A stretch of DNA of 64,000 nt from Limanda limanda (GCF_963576545.1 NC_083639.1:14790618-14854617), one strand, 5' to 3'. Positions 35,646 to 47,806 are shown, counted from the stretch's first letter. Notes: generated from the letters alone by a model not told the origin. A program made the numbers and translations.

Positions 35646-36714
35646 GTTAGCAGTAGCACCTTGATAATGAAGAGGAAGGCTGTAAATACAAATAAATGCC
35701 TTGATCCAGTCACTTCTGTTCTTCCGTCTGTCCCAAACAATGTTAACTCTACAGATTCTCATCAATTCAAAAGGTTTTGTTGGTCTCTGTGTTGATTTCG
35801 GTGCACGGCTTTGTAATAGCTAGTGTGTGAGGGGAAAAGTACAAGGGATTTATCCCATCTCAAGGTTTGTCTTTCCATTCCTAAACCCCTGTGGTTTTGT
35901 AATCAGTCTTTCTAAACCATCTTAAGCTCTTAATTCACTTGTATCACTCAATGGCTAGCTCTTTCTCTCCACCGGCGGCACTTTGTAGCTTCTAATCCTC
36001 TAAACTGCTGGAGATTTCCTGACCAGCACCAACCCCAGCACACATTAAGAGACATAACCAAAATATATGTTCACGAGGACAGGATAACAGCTCTCACTGG
36101 AGGGGACATGAAACTGGCTTTGGGTCTTGTGGTCAGCAAATCTCCTGCAGGGATTCAGAGAGTATGTAATCCCATTCTTGTTGAGACGACCCGTTTTTTT
36201 TCTCTGGGGAGATAATGGCTGATGTTTGGCCATTAGTGCTGGTACACTATGGTTGTGGTTACAGGAGATAGTTTCTTTCAGCCGCTGACCTTGGAGAAGT
36301 TTGACAACCAGGATAAGTAAAAAAAGGATGTGTTTTATTAGGGGCTTAAAAAACAAGAGCACTTGAGAGTGCGAATGGCAAAAGTTTGTGATCTACCTTA
36401 ACAAGGTTTCTGTGTAGCCAAGGGAAAATCAATGAGCTTTTTGTCCACGTCAGCTGTTACGTGTGAAGACAGTGGCATGTGCTACACACACATCCAGTGA
36501 ATGAAAAAAACTCACGTATTTAGAGGTCATTATTTTTGTGTAATGGCTGCTTCAGTTAATTAAAGACTCAAAACAGTTTTTCTTCATTTACATGCTACCT
36601 TTACACTACAAACTTCTTATTGTGTTCCTCTTAGCACAGTCGCTCCCTCAAGGGAATAAACTCCTCCAGGACGTTTGGCTCAGGATTTTTCAGCCACAGT
36701 AGCTGCAGATGGAA
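35646..36714. other. Gene-free unique DNA
   Basis: No recognisable gene or element. The 105-codon minus frame at 36045-36362 is featureless. Confidence 0.5.
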
Positions 36715-37060
36715 ATATCACAAAATCCAATCTTTTGAGTCTAAACTACTGAATGGATTTTTATGGAATTTAGTACAGACATTCATGGTTCCCAGAGGAT
36801 TGACTCTGATAATTTGAAGAATATAATTCAGGGCTATGGGGTTAGCTAGCTTTTTTCTATGTGTCTTTCTTATTACATGTCTGCGTTTTTAATGCATAGA
36901 TTTACTTGGAAGTGAACGAAAACAGGAGAAAGATTCTCTTAATTTTCCTGTCTCATCAACTTCTGTCTTTCCGGGTTGCCATTTCATTTGGTATGGAAAT
37001 AACTGCTCCCCTTGGATGAATTGCAATAATCTACCATGACATATACTCAGATGCTAATAT
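36715..37060 (-). repeat. Family E dispersed repeat, fragment
   Basis: Clear from 36715 to about 36825: 'gtctaaactactgaatggat', 'tagtacagacattcatggtt' and 'cccagagga', the reverse of the family's 'catcctctggggaccatgaa' block. A weaker continuation near 36975-37045 ('tttggtatggaaataa', 'cccttggatgaattgcaata') is probably a second unit. Confidence 0.6.
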
Positions 37061-37139
37061 TATTGTTATTCCATGTACATAGGCAGCTCTTTTCTAATCA
37101 TCACCATGTGAGCAGCCCTTATGTTTATTTTAATTTATT

Positions 37140-37640
37140 GCTCAATTTCTTTTTTGTCTTCAACGAGTAAATGGCCACTGATGTCTCACCTCTGCGGGAC
37201 CTGCTCCCCCTCTCACACATAGCATCCTCCTTTTATCTATCGGAGAGGGAGGGGGAAAAAGAGAAAATGTTTCAATGCCTGTGTCTGACGGGCAAAATAA
37301 ATTGCACTTACAAGATCCAAATTACATTGTTTAACCTCAAAATGATTGGCCCGGGCCTCTCTCCTAGGGTCTGATCAGTCGGGTGATGTATGGCTTCAGT
37401 TTACTCCGGCGCTGCAGATCCCACAGAACCCTGCAAGCCCCCAGGGCAAAGCCGGGAAGGGGTGGGATGTGCACACCGCAATGAAGCCAGAGGACATTTA
37501 ATGTTTTATAAGCCCCTTTTCTTGCACTCCACTTTAATTTGGAAATATGAAGCGGCACGTGTTGAAAGAGGGGATTATTAGCTGGTGCTAATCTCCCTCG
37601 CCCCCACCCCACCCCTTGTTTACCGCAGCCCGCCTCCCCG
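37140..37640. promoter_or_regulatory. Candidate conserved non-coding element
   Basis: Unique, high-complexity DNA bounded by repeats. It holds several developmental-type words: 'aaataaattgcac', 'ccaaattacattgttt', 'cctcaaaatgattggcc' and 'tttaatttgg'. No open frame has coding character. The texture is typical of teleost conserved elements near developmental genes; the function and target are not inferable. Confidence 0.3.
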
Positions 37641-38149
37641 GCCCCTCGTCCTCAATCCTAAACAGAATGAAAGAAGAAAGGAAATGACAGTGAGGGGGCA
37701 GAAGAGGGAAAAAGGAAACTGAAATTGCTCTTCTTGTTTGTTGTGCTGCGTTGTGTTGCGAGCATGTAATAAGCCTCGAAATGTCACTGGTTCAAACAGT
37801 CACCCTCCGGCAGTGTGGGATTGGGGGGATTTGTGTAGTGGCACATGTGTGCGTTGATTAGATGTGTGCATAATTGTGTAGGATTAAGAAAGAATCAAAT
37901 CATGTGGGAGATTGCTTGACAGATCTCCTCAGTTTTATTGTTGAGTGTAATCTAAACAGATAAATAGCGCTAACTCAATCGTCACATGATGGATGTCTTT
38001 GAGATTGAACAATGGGTAAAGTGGAGAGGAAACTGCTGTAATATAATATCACACGAGTGTCAAGTTAGAGGCTGCATCCTACAGCTGTCATCTGGCTCTC
38101 CGTCTTCATGGGGGCAAGAAATGTTTAATTCAGCTTTGTGTGTTTGACT

Positions 38150-38330
38150 TTAATTCTGTCCATCGCTCTAAAACAAGGCCCCTCCCTGTCTCCAGGCCCA
38201 GTGGTGGCATCCTTCTGCATTGTAGGAGGTACCATCTGGACGAGGGAAATATTAATGGCAAACCCAGATCCCAGCATGTCTCGCTGTTCTAATCAGATCG
38301 CTTTCAGTTTGACACTGCTCCGGGGATGGG
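38150..38330. promoter_or_regulatory. Candidate conserved non-coding element
   Basis: GC-balanced unique DNA with 'gggaaatattaatggcaaac' and 'gttctaatcagatcgctttc'. It lies between AT-rich DNA and a GGTTAG-type repeat. The 104-codon frame across it runs into TG repeats and is not a gene. Confidence 0.25.
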
Positions 38331-38384
38331 GAGGGGCGTGGTTTGTGTGTGTGCATGTGTGTATGCTTTGTTGTGTCCTGCATG

Positions 38385-38512
38385 GTGGAGACTTCAACCT
38401 AAATACACACACACATGTTTTAGGGTTAGGGTTCAAATTAGGTTTTGATTAGTGTAAGGCATTTAGTTGTCTTAGTTCGGGGTAAGGCGCTCAGGAGTGT
38501 TTTATGTTCCCC
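38385..38512 (+). repeat. GGTTAG-rich repeat, single copy
   Basis: It contains 'ttttagggttagggttcaaa', 'aggcatttagttgtcttagt' and 'ggggtaaggcgctcagg', the same block order as the three-unit array at 17565-18230, and is likewise flanked by CA/TG runs. Confidence 0.65.
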
Positions 38513-38520
38513 AGTGTGTG

Positions 38521-38552
<32 letters not shown>

Positions 38553-38572
38553 GGGGTAATAGAGAGAGAGAG
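38513..38572. repeat. (TG)n plus (GA)n microsatellite
   Basis: TG run with one TTTG interruption to 38552, then a short AG run. Confidence 0.95.
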
Positions 38573-38619
38573 AATGTGTGTGAGGAGGTTTGTGGGCCGC
38601 ACGATTGATGCTTTGTGTA

Positions 38620-38775
38620 GTGACTGAATGCAAATGAAGGATTTGTCAAACTGCAATATTTTGGTCCCAATAGATTACCATACGGCACCGGGGTAATTAT
38701 GCACACAGTTGATTGAATGGAGTCAAAACAGGAGGAATGTGTAAACTTGTGACTGCTGCCGCATTTGATTTCCAT
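38620..38775. promoter_or_regulatory. Candidate conserved element with POU octamer
   Basis: It contains an exact ATGCAAAT octamer (38628-38635, + strand), 'ggtaattatgcac' with a homeodomain core, and 'ttgattgaatggag'. Unique sequence with no frame of interest, lying between two microsatellite blocks. Confidence 0.3.
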
Positions 38776-38789
38776 AGAAATGGAGGAGG

Positions 38790-38910
38790 TGACACACGCA
38801 CAGACACATGCAAATACGCAGACAGATGCAAATGCACAAACACAAACACGGACACACACACACACACACACACAAGCATGAGTAAATGAACACCTACTGT
38901 ATGCACACAC
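38790..38910. repeat. Interrupted (CA)n tract
   Basis: A pure run at 38850-38874 with degenerate CA/CAAA words on both sides. Confidence 0.9.
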
Positions 38911-40730
38911 AAACACAGGTTGATGTCTGCATAAAAAACAGAATGAGATGTCGAGGCACACATTAACATGCAAATATGTATGGACGACTTTTCAATTAAC
39001 AAACATCCACGTGAGCATGCACACACACTTGTGCACAGAGAGAAAGCAGCGTCTTAAAAGCACAGGTGTTACACAGATTATGGTCGTAATTAAAATATCT
39101 GTTGACAACAGCCATTGGCAGTCATGTGCATGAGCACTAACACTTATGGTTAAAACATTTTTGCCTATTCACCTGCTTTTTTAATTTAGTTGTTTTTACA
39201 AAAAAACACACAGATTTTCTATTTAAGAGGATTTTTCTCTGGACCAAAAGTTGTTTCCTGCTGTAAGAAGGTGCTGACAAGGACAAAATGGAATGAACGT
39301 GAAGAAAATGCAAATAAGCTACTGAGTATTGCAATGAAGTGAAGAAAAAAAGAAATGTTTCACGATAAGTTTTCAGCATTGATTTTCTCATACTGTCATC
39401 TTCAGATCTTATTGTAAATAAACAGATATCAAGCACTATGTGTGGTACAGATTATTACAAATAAATATATCCACATGTGCACAAGCCCCTCACAGATGTG
39501 TGCTGAAGCAAACTGGGAGGTTGTTCAGAGGAGAAGCTGGTGGGTGTACTGGAGGTCATACGCTACAGTAGATAGGCGGGTGATTTATTCAGCCAACCCC
39601 CAGTTAGGGCTCAATCATTCCCTGTGGGAGAAGCCCATTCCGTGGCTCTCTTTATTGTCTTCACACACATTTTGATTGTTTCCTTTTATCATTATTCCGG
39701 CAGAATTAAACACAGCATGAAATAAATGCTACTGGCATTTCTATTATGTATTATTGTCACATTGCAGCCATACTTACTACTTTTGCAGTCATCATAAAGA
39801 CTTGTGTTGTATTTTAATTCTGTCACTATGCATTTTTCCTCCTCTGTGTTATTTCTCTAAGATTGAATTTGTCAATATGTAGTGATTCATACTTTCATTC
39901 TAAGCAAATATGTATTATTCGGAAATAAAAATGCAGAAGTCATAAGAGAAAATAGCAGGGAAGACTGTCTGGCTCATTTTGAATTATGGAAATTTCACTG
40001 ACATTTGTTCTGTTTCAAATGTTTGTTTTTTCAAAACCCCTCCCATTACATCTTGGCCTTTTACAGCATGTGCAATAATTTCAGGCTTCACTGAAGTACA
40101 ATGTAAGTATTGATCATGTGAAGGTATGCAGTGTGCGAAGAGGTTTAGGTCATGTCATGTTTCCTTTATTCAAACTTTGAGATAATCCACAAGTTCTATA
40201 ATGCATTTAATTCTTATTTAAATGTCATATCACAGGTGATATTTTCCTTCAGAATAGCACTCCTTTATACCCATTTGTATTCCTCCACAGTTGATTCCCT
40301 TTACACACTTTCAACAAACTCGATTTTTATCCTGAGCCATTTAAATGTGTGAGATGTTGAAAATGGACTTGGGTCAGTGTGAGGACAAAACATTTTTCAT
40401 GTAATTTTACACATTTCTCTTCCCCTGTAGACACAAATTGTTAAAATATAAATAGGAAGTGAATAGAAAGTGATAAACTTGGGATTTCAAACCAAAGACA
40501 AATTGCCCCTCTTAGGAAACAGCACAGAGATCAGGTGCACAAAAATGCTCCCCTATTCCCCTCGGCCTCCCGAGGAGAAGTTGATGTTGTCAGACGATGT
40601 CTCTGTCTCTCTGTGTCCTTGCTCTACAAAGGTTATTCTGTAGAATCAGATAGGAGGGTGGCAGTAAAGAATCACTTCTGTGGCTGCTGCATCGCCCACG
40701 TATGGTCAATGCCACCTGTCCCCAGAGGAT
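38911..40730. other. Gene-free AT-rich DNA
   Basis: No recognised gene, RNA or repeat. Confidence 0.55.
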
Positions 40731-40828
40731 TGTGTGTGTGTGTGTATGTGTGTGTGTGCATGCGTGTGTATAAATGTGTGTGGGTCTACGTGCTGGTGTT
40801 TGAGTGTGCATGCGTGCATGTGTGTGTA
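40731..40828. repeat. Interrupted (TG)n tract
   Basis: TG units broken by CATG, TATAAA and CTACG words. The longest open frame of the window (258 codons, 40535-41311) crosses this tract and is a by-product of it. Confidence 0.9.
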
Positions 40829-42038
40829 AATGGAGCAGGTGGCGTTCCTTGTATAGGAAATGTCTATACCAATCAACAGACACCCCCTCAACCTTGGGAT
40901 CCAGGGTCCCGCCCAAGCCTCAGTCACATTGTTTACAAAGTGAGAGAGACACACAGACAGAAGCTGTTATCCAGCCTTATTTACTCCCCCACTCAGCAAC
41001 ACTCTCACTCCTCACACCTTTGTCTAAGAAAAGCAGGACGCCCTCAAAGAGAAAACCGGCTCAATAAAATACCCTTGGTCATTGTTATTAAACTTTATTC
41101 ACTCAGCAAGTTAATTGAGAATACATTTTATCACAATAAGAGCTGGGTTTGTTCCCTCGGGGTAAATACAGACTGCACTAACTTTCTGGTGAAGCTTTTT
41201 TGGGGGGGGCTGCATGCACACAGGGCAACCTGCAGTCACTACTCAGGCCTGAAAACAAGAACAAATATGAATTTTCCATATAACCATGATATTGTCCTAG
41301 AGAGACACTAGAATTGAGCATCAGTGAGAAATTAAGCCGTATGCAACAAAAGGACCAGGAAGAGCTGTGATAAAGTAACAGAGATCTGCCACAGACATGC
41401 AGCAGCTGACGACATCACCTTCTTTAATCAGATGCAGTAAGTTGATGGCTACTTGGCATTAAAAAAAGACTAAAGACTTAGTGATATTGAACGTATCAGA
41501 CGAGGCAAATGATGAACATAATTGGTAGAGGCAACTATTGGTTATGGATATAACCCATGGGATTTCTGCCAGTGAGAGGGACAGCTCTAAACTCAGTCCA
41601 CTGGACAGTGTAGTCAGGTTGAGCAGTGTCACTATGAACATGAACTCAAGGAGGAAGAGTACGATTGTATTGTCATACCTTTCATACCACATGACAAATC
41701 CATGACTTGTGATCAGGGCTGGCAGTTTACAGCATACTAAATGCAATGGTGAAGAATAGACAGAAGATTTGTCCAGACTGATACAACAAAAATGGCAAAA
41801 TTCAGGATTGGGTATTGTTAATAGTTAATAGCTCCACTAGAGACATGCAGGTAACATTCAACAAGGTCAACATCCATATTGGTGACAGTTTCCCCTTTAA
41901 ACCTTGTCCATGAACTTATCCCATGATATCTTTATTATAAACATAGTAACCCCTGCTTCTCTCTTTCTAACCTCACACAAGGTAACAGCCATGTTAAAAA
42001 TATTTGAGACAATGAAAAAGTCAGTTTAAAGTAAAATA
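40829..42038. other. Gene-free unique DNA
   Basis: No supported feature. A run of eight G occurs near 41200. Confidence 0.55.
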
Positions 42039-42342
42039 TCAACCCATCGTTCCACTATTTAACAATACCACTTATCCTTTTGAGGGAGATGGTGGCGATC
42101 CCAGCTGACATGGAGTGAGAAGTGGGGTCCACCCTGGGCAGGTCGCCATCGCCAACAGACAGAGACACACAACCTCTCAAACCTTCTGACCTATTCTCCA
42201 ATTATCCAAACACCATTTCCTTGGACAGAGGAAGCTGAAGTCCCTTGAGAAAAACCATAGAGACCCTGGCTGAACCGGGATTCAAACCATGAACCTTCTT
42301 TCTGTGAGGCAACAGTGCCGATCACTATACCACCATGCTGCA
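42039..42342 (-). mobile_element. tRNA-derived SINE family B, nearly full length
   Basis: On the minus strand the head has box A-like 'tggtatagtga' (42332-42322) and box B-like 'ggtttgaatcc' (42288-42278). It is followed by a body resembling the copy at 14041-14300 ('ggcgacctgcccagggtg' near 42150). The GGAT tail at the 42040 end is decayed. The head plus the family core in the right order makes this the best-preserved SINE here. Confidence 0.75.
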
Positions 42343-42363
42343 AAACGTTATACAATTATAATA

Positions 42364-42389
42364 GTAATAATAATAATAATAATAATAAT
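42364..42389. repeat. (TAA)n microsatellite
   Basis: About eight TAA units, shortly after the SINE head and possibly grown from insertion-site sequence. Confidence 0.95.
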
Positions 42390-42849
42390 CAAACATTAAA
42401 TACAAATAGAATCAAAGAAAAAGTGAAAAAAAAGAAAAAAGTGGAAAAATAATCTCTCAATATGTCCCCCTCCTCTTCTTCCTCACTGAGTCGTCTATGT
42501 ATCCAATCTGACCTCTGGTGCAGGTGTATTATTGGTTACTGCACCCACTGGGATCATTACACTATGTCACATTTTCAAGATATTTCCTGAAGTCACTCGA
42601 GCATTCCTCATGAATAGATGGGTTTCCTTTAACATCAGACATTATTTTTTCACAGGCCCGTATGAGGCTCTTTCTTCAGAACCACATGAAGGAGAAGGCA
42701 GGGTCCTCATTCTTCCACGTCACGGCTCTACATTTATTGCCAGCAGTTAGGGCCGTTTTAATGAATTGTGGTCTGAGCCACTTGTCCCCTGGCGATACTG
42801 ATTGGTCCCCAAGCAAAACGAGTCTGGTTACGCAAGGTACTGTATATCA
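42390..42849. other. Gene-free unique DNA
   Basis: Nothing recognisable except short A-rich runs at 42415-42440. Confidence 0.5.
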
Positions 42850-43180
42850 GCCCCCATGATCTAGTTGATTGTGTCTCTGATGGAGACCCGGCAGTGGTGG
42901 AGTTTTATGTAATTGCAGAACACGAGAAACAATGTTTCTGTTTTACATCCAGGACACAATTCAGAAGCAATATTGTTTATCCTCTGCAGCCTCTCAAGGG
43001 TGAAGTACATTATTTGAAAGATGTTAAACTGCAGCATCTTATGGAAGAGACCGAGATTCTCTACATATTGATTTCTATTTGCAATCAGTACAAAATATGT
43101 CCAACCTTTTTCCCACTTAGCTTTCACTGCTTGACTTCCACTGAGTTATCAATTCAGCAATCTGTTGTAAATGGAAGATA
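42850..43180. promoter_or_regulatory. Candidate conserved element with SOX-like pair
   Basis: Unique DNA open on both strands (95 and 88 codons) without any domain. It contains the odd-length palindrome 'agaaacaatgtttct' (42925-42939) and 'gcaatattgttta' (42967-42979), each with an ACAAT/ATTGT SOX-type core, 30-40 bp apart. Openness on both strands suggests composition rather than coding. Confidence 0.25.
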
Positions 43181-43353
43181 AGAAGCCTCTGGTTTGCTGA
43201 TTATCTTTAAGAACATGTTCACTGTAGCACAGTTCTAATGAATTAGAAGCAAATGTCTAACATAGATACCTAAAGTAGGTTTGTTGGAGGGGAAATAAGA
43301 CAAATGTGACCCCAAACACAAAAGGAACAAAGCATGAGCTGTATCACATCACA

Positions 43354-43680
43354 GGTTTGTTAGCAGGATTACACAGAAACTGGAAGGATTATACACATTT
43401 TGGTGCGGATCCAGATCAGGTGGCAGATCCAAGAAATTTTTTTCACTTTCTTTAACGAGTGTGTTCTTTAAACATTTTCATTGATTTCTCAGTGGATAAA
43501 TAATGTATCTTGATTTTTTAAATTCAGGCATATTTAGAGGGCGGATATTTGTGATTATTTGAAAATTTGGAGGTGATTCAACTAATAATCTGGATCTATA
43601 ATGAATATAAATGTGATTACATAAGGGGACTGTTGGGCCTTGGCGCAGGAATACACTCTACTGAGTGTCACTATAGTTGT
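43354..43680 (+). repeat. Family A dispersed repeat, copy 4
   Basis: The best match to the family's internal part: 'gcaggattacacagaaactg', 'ttttggtgcggatccagatc', 'aggcatatttagag', 'aaggggactgttgggccttg' and 'actctactgagtgtcacta'. The 5' gaggttat block is missing. Confidence 0.85.
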
Positions 43681-43838
43681 TAAAGTAAAATGAAATTTCT
43701 TAATGAAGGGGATACCTCCCAGCAGACCACTACTCTACCTGCTTCCAAGCAGAAGGATAATTACTTTTATTATATTACTGGAAATTCACTTAACTGAACT
43801 CAACTGTCTACATTTATAATAACTTCTAAATGTCTCTC

Positions 43839-43855
43839 TTTTTTTTTTTTTTTTT
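43839..43855. repeat. Poly-T run
   Basis: Seventeen consecutive T after a CT-rich lead. Confidence 0.95.
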
Positions 43856-45579
43856 AAACAATCTAGTTTTTACAAATCAGTTACTGTGTTTTTTAACTCA
43901 ATTGTTTTGCTGCACTTCTGATTCTCTCACTCACATTGTACATTTGTTCTACCAGTGGCTCAGATGTTGATCCTGTCAACAACTTGTTGCAAAGTGGAGA
44001 AACATTATCCAGCACCTCTGCAGGCAGGAAGTCAGTAGTATTATTGAACTGGTTTAGAGGGAGAGAGATCAGGATTCCTGAGACATTTTTTAGGTCAAAA
44101 GTTTAATCGCAGCTCTAAAGCAAAGAAATCAACAGCATTCTGCATTATAGCTATTTCTGAAATATACTTAAAAATCAGCTAATCCCAAACTGCCCTATAT
44201 TGAAACTAAATTGTCTGTTATTTTAAGTGTCTGAGCTGGTAGAGGAGAGTCAATTAAAGACCACAAAAGTAGAACTGCTGAATTCATGATGACTACCAGA
44301 TTATGTAAAATAACCTGCCTTCAAAATGTACCAAGACATCGTTGACCCAAATTTCAGCTTAAACTGGACTAAACCGAGACAAGTGTCTGAAATCAGAAGT
44401 GTTTAATGTGCTTTACTGCTACAAGGTAATATCCATGCAGGTTCGGAACTAATTTTTAATTTCAGCAACAAACGAAGCTTTAATATGAAGTTGTATGAGA
44501 CACCATTTTTGATTGCTTTTATATCAACTTGTTGGGATATAGCAAAAATATGTTGGGTGAGTTCAAAGTCACATTAGACACACAAATCACGATAGTGTTA
44601 AATCAACATTAAAAGCATTGAAAGGATATAGTTGTGATTGATTAGATACTTTTTTATATATCTTGGTATTTTTTGGAAAGGATGCAATGGATTGCAGCAC
44701 ATGTTATAAATATGATGCAATTATTTGTCACAATTACTTAATCTATTAAACGTTTTTGGGAGAAATCTCTCTCAGTCCGTGAAAAGCATATCCACACAAC
44801 CATTAATTTTGGTTTCATGCATTTGTAGTGTCAAGGGCCCAAGGAAGTGCAGTGTCGAATTTTGGTGCGGTTTGGACAAGTGATCCAATCTGGCAGGGAC
44901 TCATCGACATAAGTGACATTGTAAATTACAACGGTGCTTTCACAACACTGGCCACATTCACATCCACAGCAACGACAACTGGTTGTCCCGGATTCTGCCT
45001 GCTGAGTCAAGCCTCTCTGGATTTTAAATAAACAGATGAACAGCTCTTTGTGCAGCTGTGGTGGAGCAGCTTCAGGGTTCTGCAGACTGAGTCCAGCAGC
45101 AGGTCTTTACTTGCCTCAGCGCAATTACTGCAGGACACAGTTCCAGTTTCAGAAAGAAAATTGCAACCATCATCACCACTGACCAAGCAAACAGCCCATT
45201 CCAAGCAGGCAGGTTTACAGGAGGCTCAAATCTACTAGATCCAATTTCAAGGATTTTAAAAACTGTTTTAATTTTGGATTGGTTATCCCTGCAGCTGTTT
45301 GTTGCCTTTGAATCTCTTTGGCTTGCCTCCCCTTTGAGGTGGTAATCGGATGCTTTCAGATGATTATCTGTCACCTTCACACATGTGTCTTCTCAAATCT
45401 CTCAGTTTCGCTCAGTCCTCAGTACTCAGAAGGAGAAATGTACCTATGTGATGCTGAGCTCTTAATTCGTTGGTGAGCAAAACATCAAAAAAAAGTTAGC
45501 GAATAAAGTTCTACCATGAAAAGGGTAAAGAAAAGAGACGCCCTCTGTCTGGGATTTCAATTATAATCTTTCTTCCTCC
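43856..45579. other. Gene-free unique DNA
   Basis: The part at 44820-45000 (aagtgcagtgtcgaattttg) may be a dispersed repeat I cannot name. The minus-strand frame at 45072-45380 contains a hydrophobic segment but has no family resemblance. Confidence 0.45.
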
Positions 45580-45900
45580 ACCTTTGTTTCTTTAATAGAG
45601 GTCCTAGATTAATTTCTGAAAGGTTTTATCCCATTTTTCTCGCCGCTCCCTCATTTTCATTAAATGTCCCGGTTGGAGCTCTGCACACTGTGTATCACAT
45701 TAGCCGGTTAGCCAGAAGAGAGCGGCTATGTTGGCTGAAGTTTTATTACAAGCCGTGTCTTTGAGATGCAATGTAAATCAGCGGGTCGGGGGGTCAGCAG
45801 AACGCATTAATTCAACGCTGTGGATGAAATGATAAGAGAAGCCTTGCCTCCAAGGCTATGTTTCATTGCCCCGTCCTAATCACATGCAATAATATCTAAC
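45580..45900. promoter_or_regulatory. Strong candidate conserved non-coding element
   Basis: Dense, high-complexity unique DNA with no repeat and no coding frame. Words include 'cctttgtttcttta' (SOX/TCF-like), 'tagattaatttctg', 'ttcattaaatgtcccggttg', 'gagatgcaatgtaaatcagc' and 'tcctaatcacatgcaataat'. It lies in AT-rich flanks and has the look of an ancient vertebrate element. Confidence 0.35.
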
Positions 45901-47029
45901 ACTGAACAAGGACCTTTTAAAACACTATATGGTTAACATGAAATGAATCCCAGCTGTAGAATCTGACATTATAGATACATTTCACAGGCACACCAGAACA
46001 AAAGATGAGCTTTTGGAGAACTGGGAATTAAAAACTATTTGCATTTTCAAACCAGTTTCAACATAAACACATTTGACTGAAACAGTTTCCTGCCTGTCTC
46101 TTTTAAATTTCCTTAAACCAGTTTGGTGCTGGTTCACATACCCTGGAATACTTCAACATCTCGGAGAAACATGAAAGTTTAAGGGGACATTTTATTGGTG
46201 TTGCTTTTTCAAAACCTCTACCAGTTTCTTTCTTTGTGAACAACGGAGACGCTGTGTTGGTAAATGACCTCACATGGGACAAAATCAGGGACCTTAACTC
46301 CTGTTAGCCAATTTCTCAGTTAGCAGTAAAAGCTAAATATATTTTTCAACTCCATCTAGTGTCGCATCTCAGCCTTAGTCATATTTGCATTTCCAGACAT
46401 GATAGAAAACTTGTGTAGAAAGTGAAAAAATACGGTTATGTATAGGCTACACTTTCAGAAAAGAAGTTTTCTTTTAAATTGAAAGATATATGATGTATTC
46501 TAACCCACATTTTGTATTGTGGAACTTTGCCTTAAAAACGTTTTTATAAACGACGTAATTCCAATTTGATGAAAGGATGAACAATGTAACAATCTCCTCA
46601 TTTTCATTTAAGTATCATTTACTCCAATAAACTACCACTAAAAACTACACGTGCTTAGTAATGCAGAGAATCAACGACTTAAAAATAAAGAATTTGATGT
46701 GATGCAAACTCTCTGCCGCTGGTATAATGTTACCAAAGTTATAGACTGAAGAGAAAACTCAAAACAAAACTATAAACTGTGCACCACTAATTCCCCAATG
46801 AGAGCCTGTGACTTTAGAATCCGCCGTATACTTGATGGAGTACCAGGCGCAATCGCATGAAGAGAAATACACTTTAAACTGTTTATACTGTACTTTGACA
46901 CATATGTTTTAAAACTGTGTGCGCCGAATGGAAATCCTGAGTGAATCACAAGAATATGAAAAACGAGTAACCAGAATCTGCTTTTAATAACATAGTATTT
47001 ATCAGGGTTTACGTGACACGGCGATGCTT
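45901..47029. other. Gene-free AT-rich DNA
   Basis: No recognised element. Confidence 0.5.
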
Positions 47030-47160
47030 CAAATCACAGTGGAGCACCGCGCCCCAGCTCCGTTAGAAAGGATCCGTTTACTGACTCATCTGTCTTTGGG
47101 TAATGGAGGGTCAGTCTACACGCGCAGGTTTATAGCTGCATATTCCATGTGAAGGTGAGT
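47030..47160 (+). other. Candidate non-coding first exon (donor at 47155)
   Basis: A CpG-containing stretch (gcaccgcgccccagc, cacgcgcagg) ends in 'gtgaag' followed by GTGAGTAA, an almost ideal 5' splice site. There is no ATG-led frame of note, so it would be a 5' untranslated or long non-coding RNA exon. There is no transcript evidence; the call rests on one donor and base composition. Confidence 0.15.
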
Positions 47161-47806
47161 AAAAACTAAAGGATCGCGTGACAGATAGCAGAAGAATTAT
47201 GGATGTGTATATGTATCACCCCAGCAAGACTTCTACTAATGTTTTCTTACAGCTGAAATATGAGTACGAGGAAGAGGATTTAAGAGGCTGTCGAATAGGC
47301 AGTCACAACAATGAATCTCAGGTTTATACTCTGAGTTATTGTAACAGCTCAAAGAATGCTATTTTTGATGATATGGAAATAACAATTTTGATAAGATAAG
47401 AAGATTACAATTTTCACAAAAGCCAATTTACTCCGATAAAATCCTCGTAATTCCTAGAAATGCCATAAAAAACAGTTGGTTCCAGCTGCTCCAGCTGTTG
47501 GCATCTATGTAGGTTAAGTATTCTGACATGCAATATTTCTTTTTTTATCTTCAATTTTCCTCCACATCAATATTTCCCAGTCTTCCCTTTTCTTCTTTTC
47601 TCCGTCAGTACTGGGGAGCCGGAGACACAACACACTTAGAATGGAACACAGATGTATTTAATATGCATGAGGATGACGACTGTGACGTGAGCACGAAAAG
47701 AGTCGGTGTAGAGAAAACAAATGATGGAAACTGTGCAGTGTGTTCAGTCATCAAGCACGGTGCATTGCCTGCACCTGGGCGTGCATGCATGTGTTTGTGT
47801 GTGTTC
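47161..47806. other. Gene-free unique DNA
   Basis: A high-complexity piece at 47600-47720 includes 'atttaatatgcatgagg'. No gene. Confidence 0.45.

Noticed and set aside
40535..41311. Longest open frame (258 codons)
   Set aside because: It runs through a TG microsatellite (Cys/Val-rich middle), has no domain, no splice context and no codon bias.
45072..45380. Minus-strand frame with membrane-like segment
   Set aside because: No homolog recognised, and a competing frame exists on the other strand; chance is more likely.
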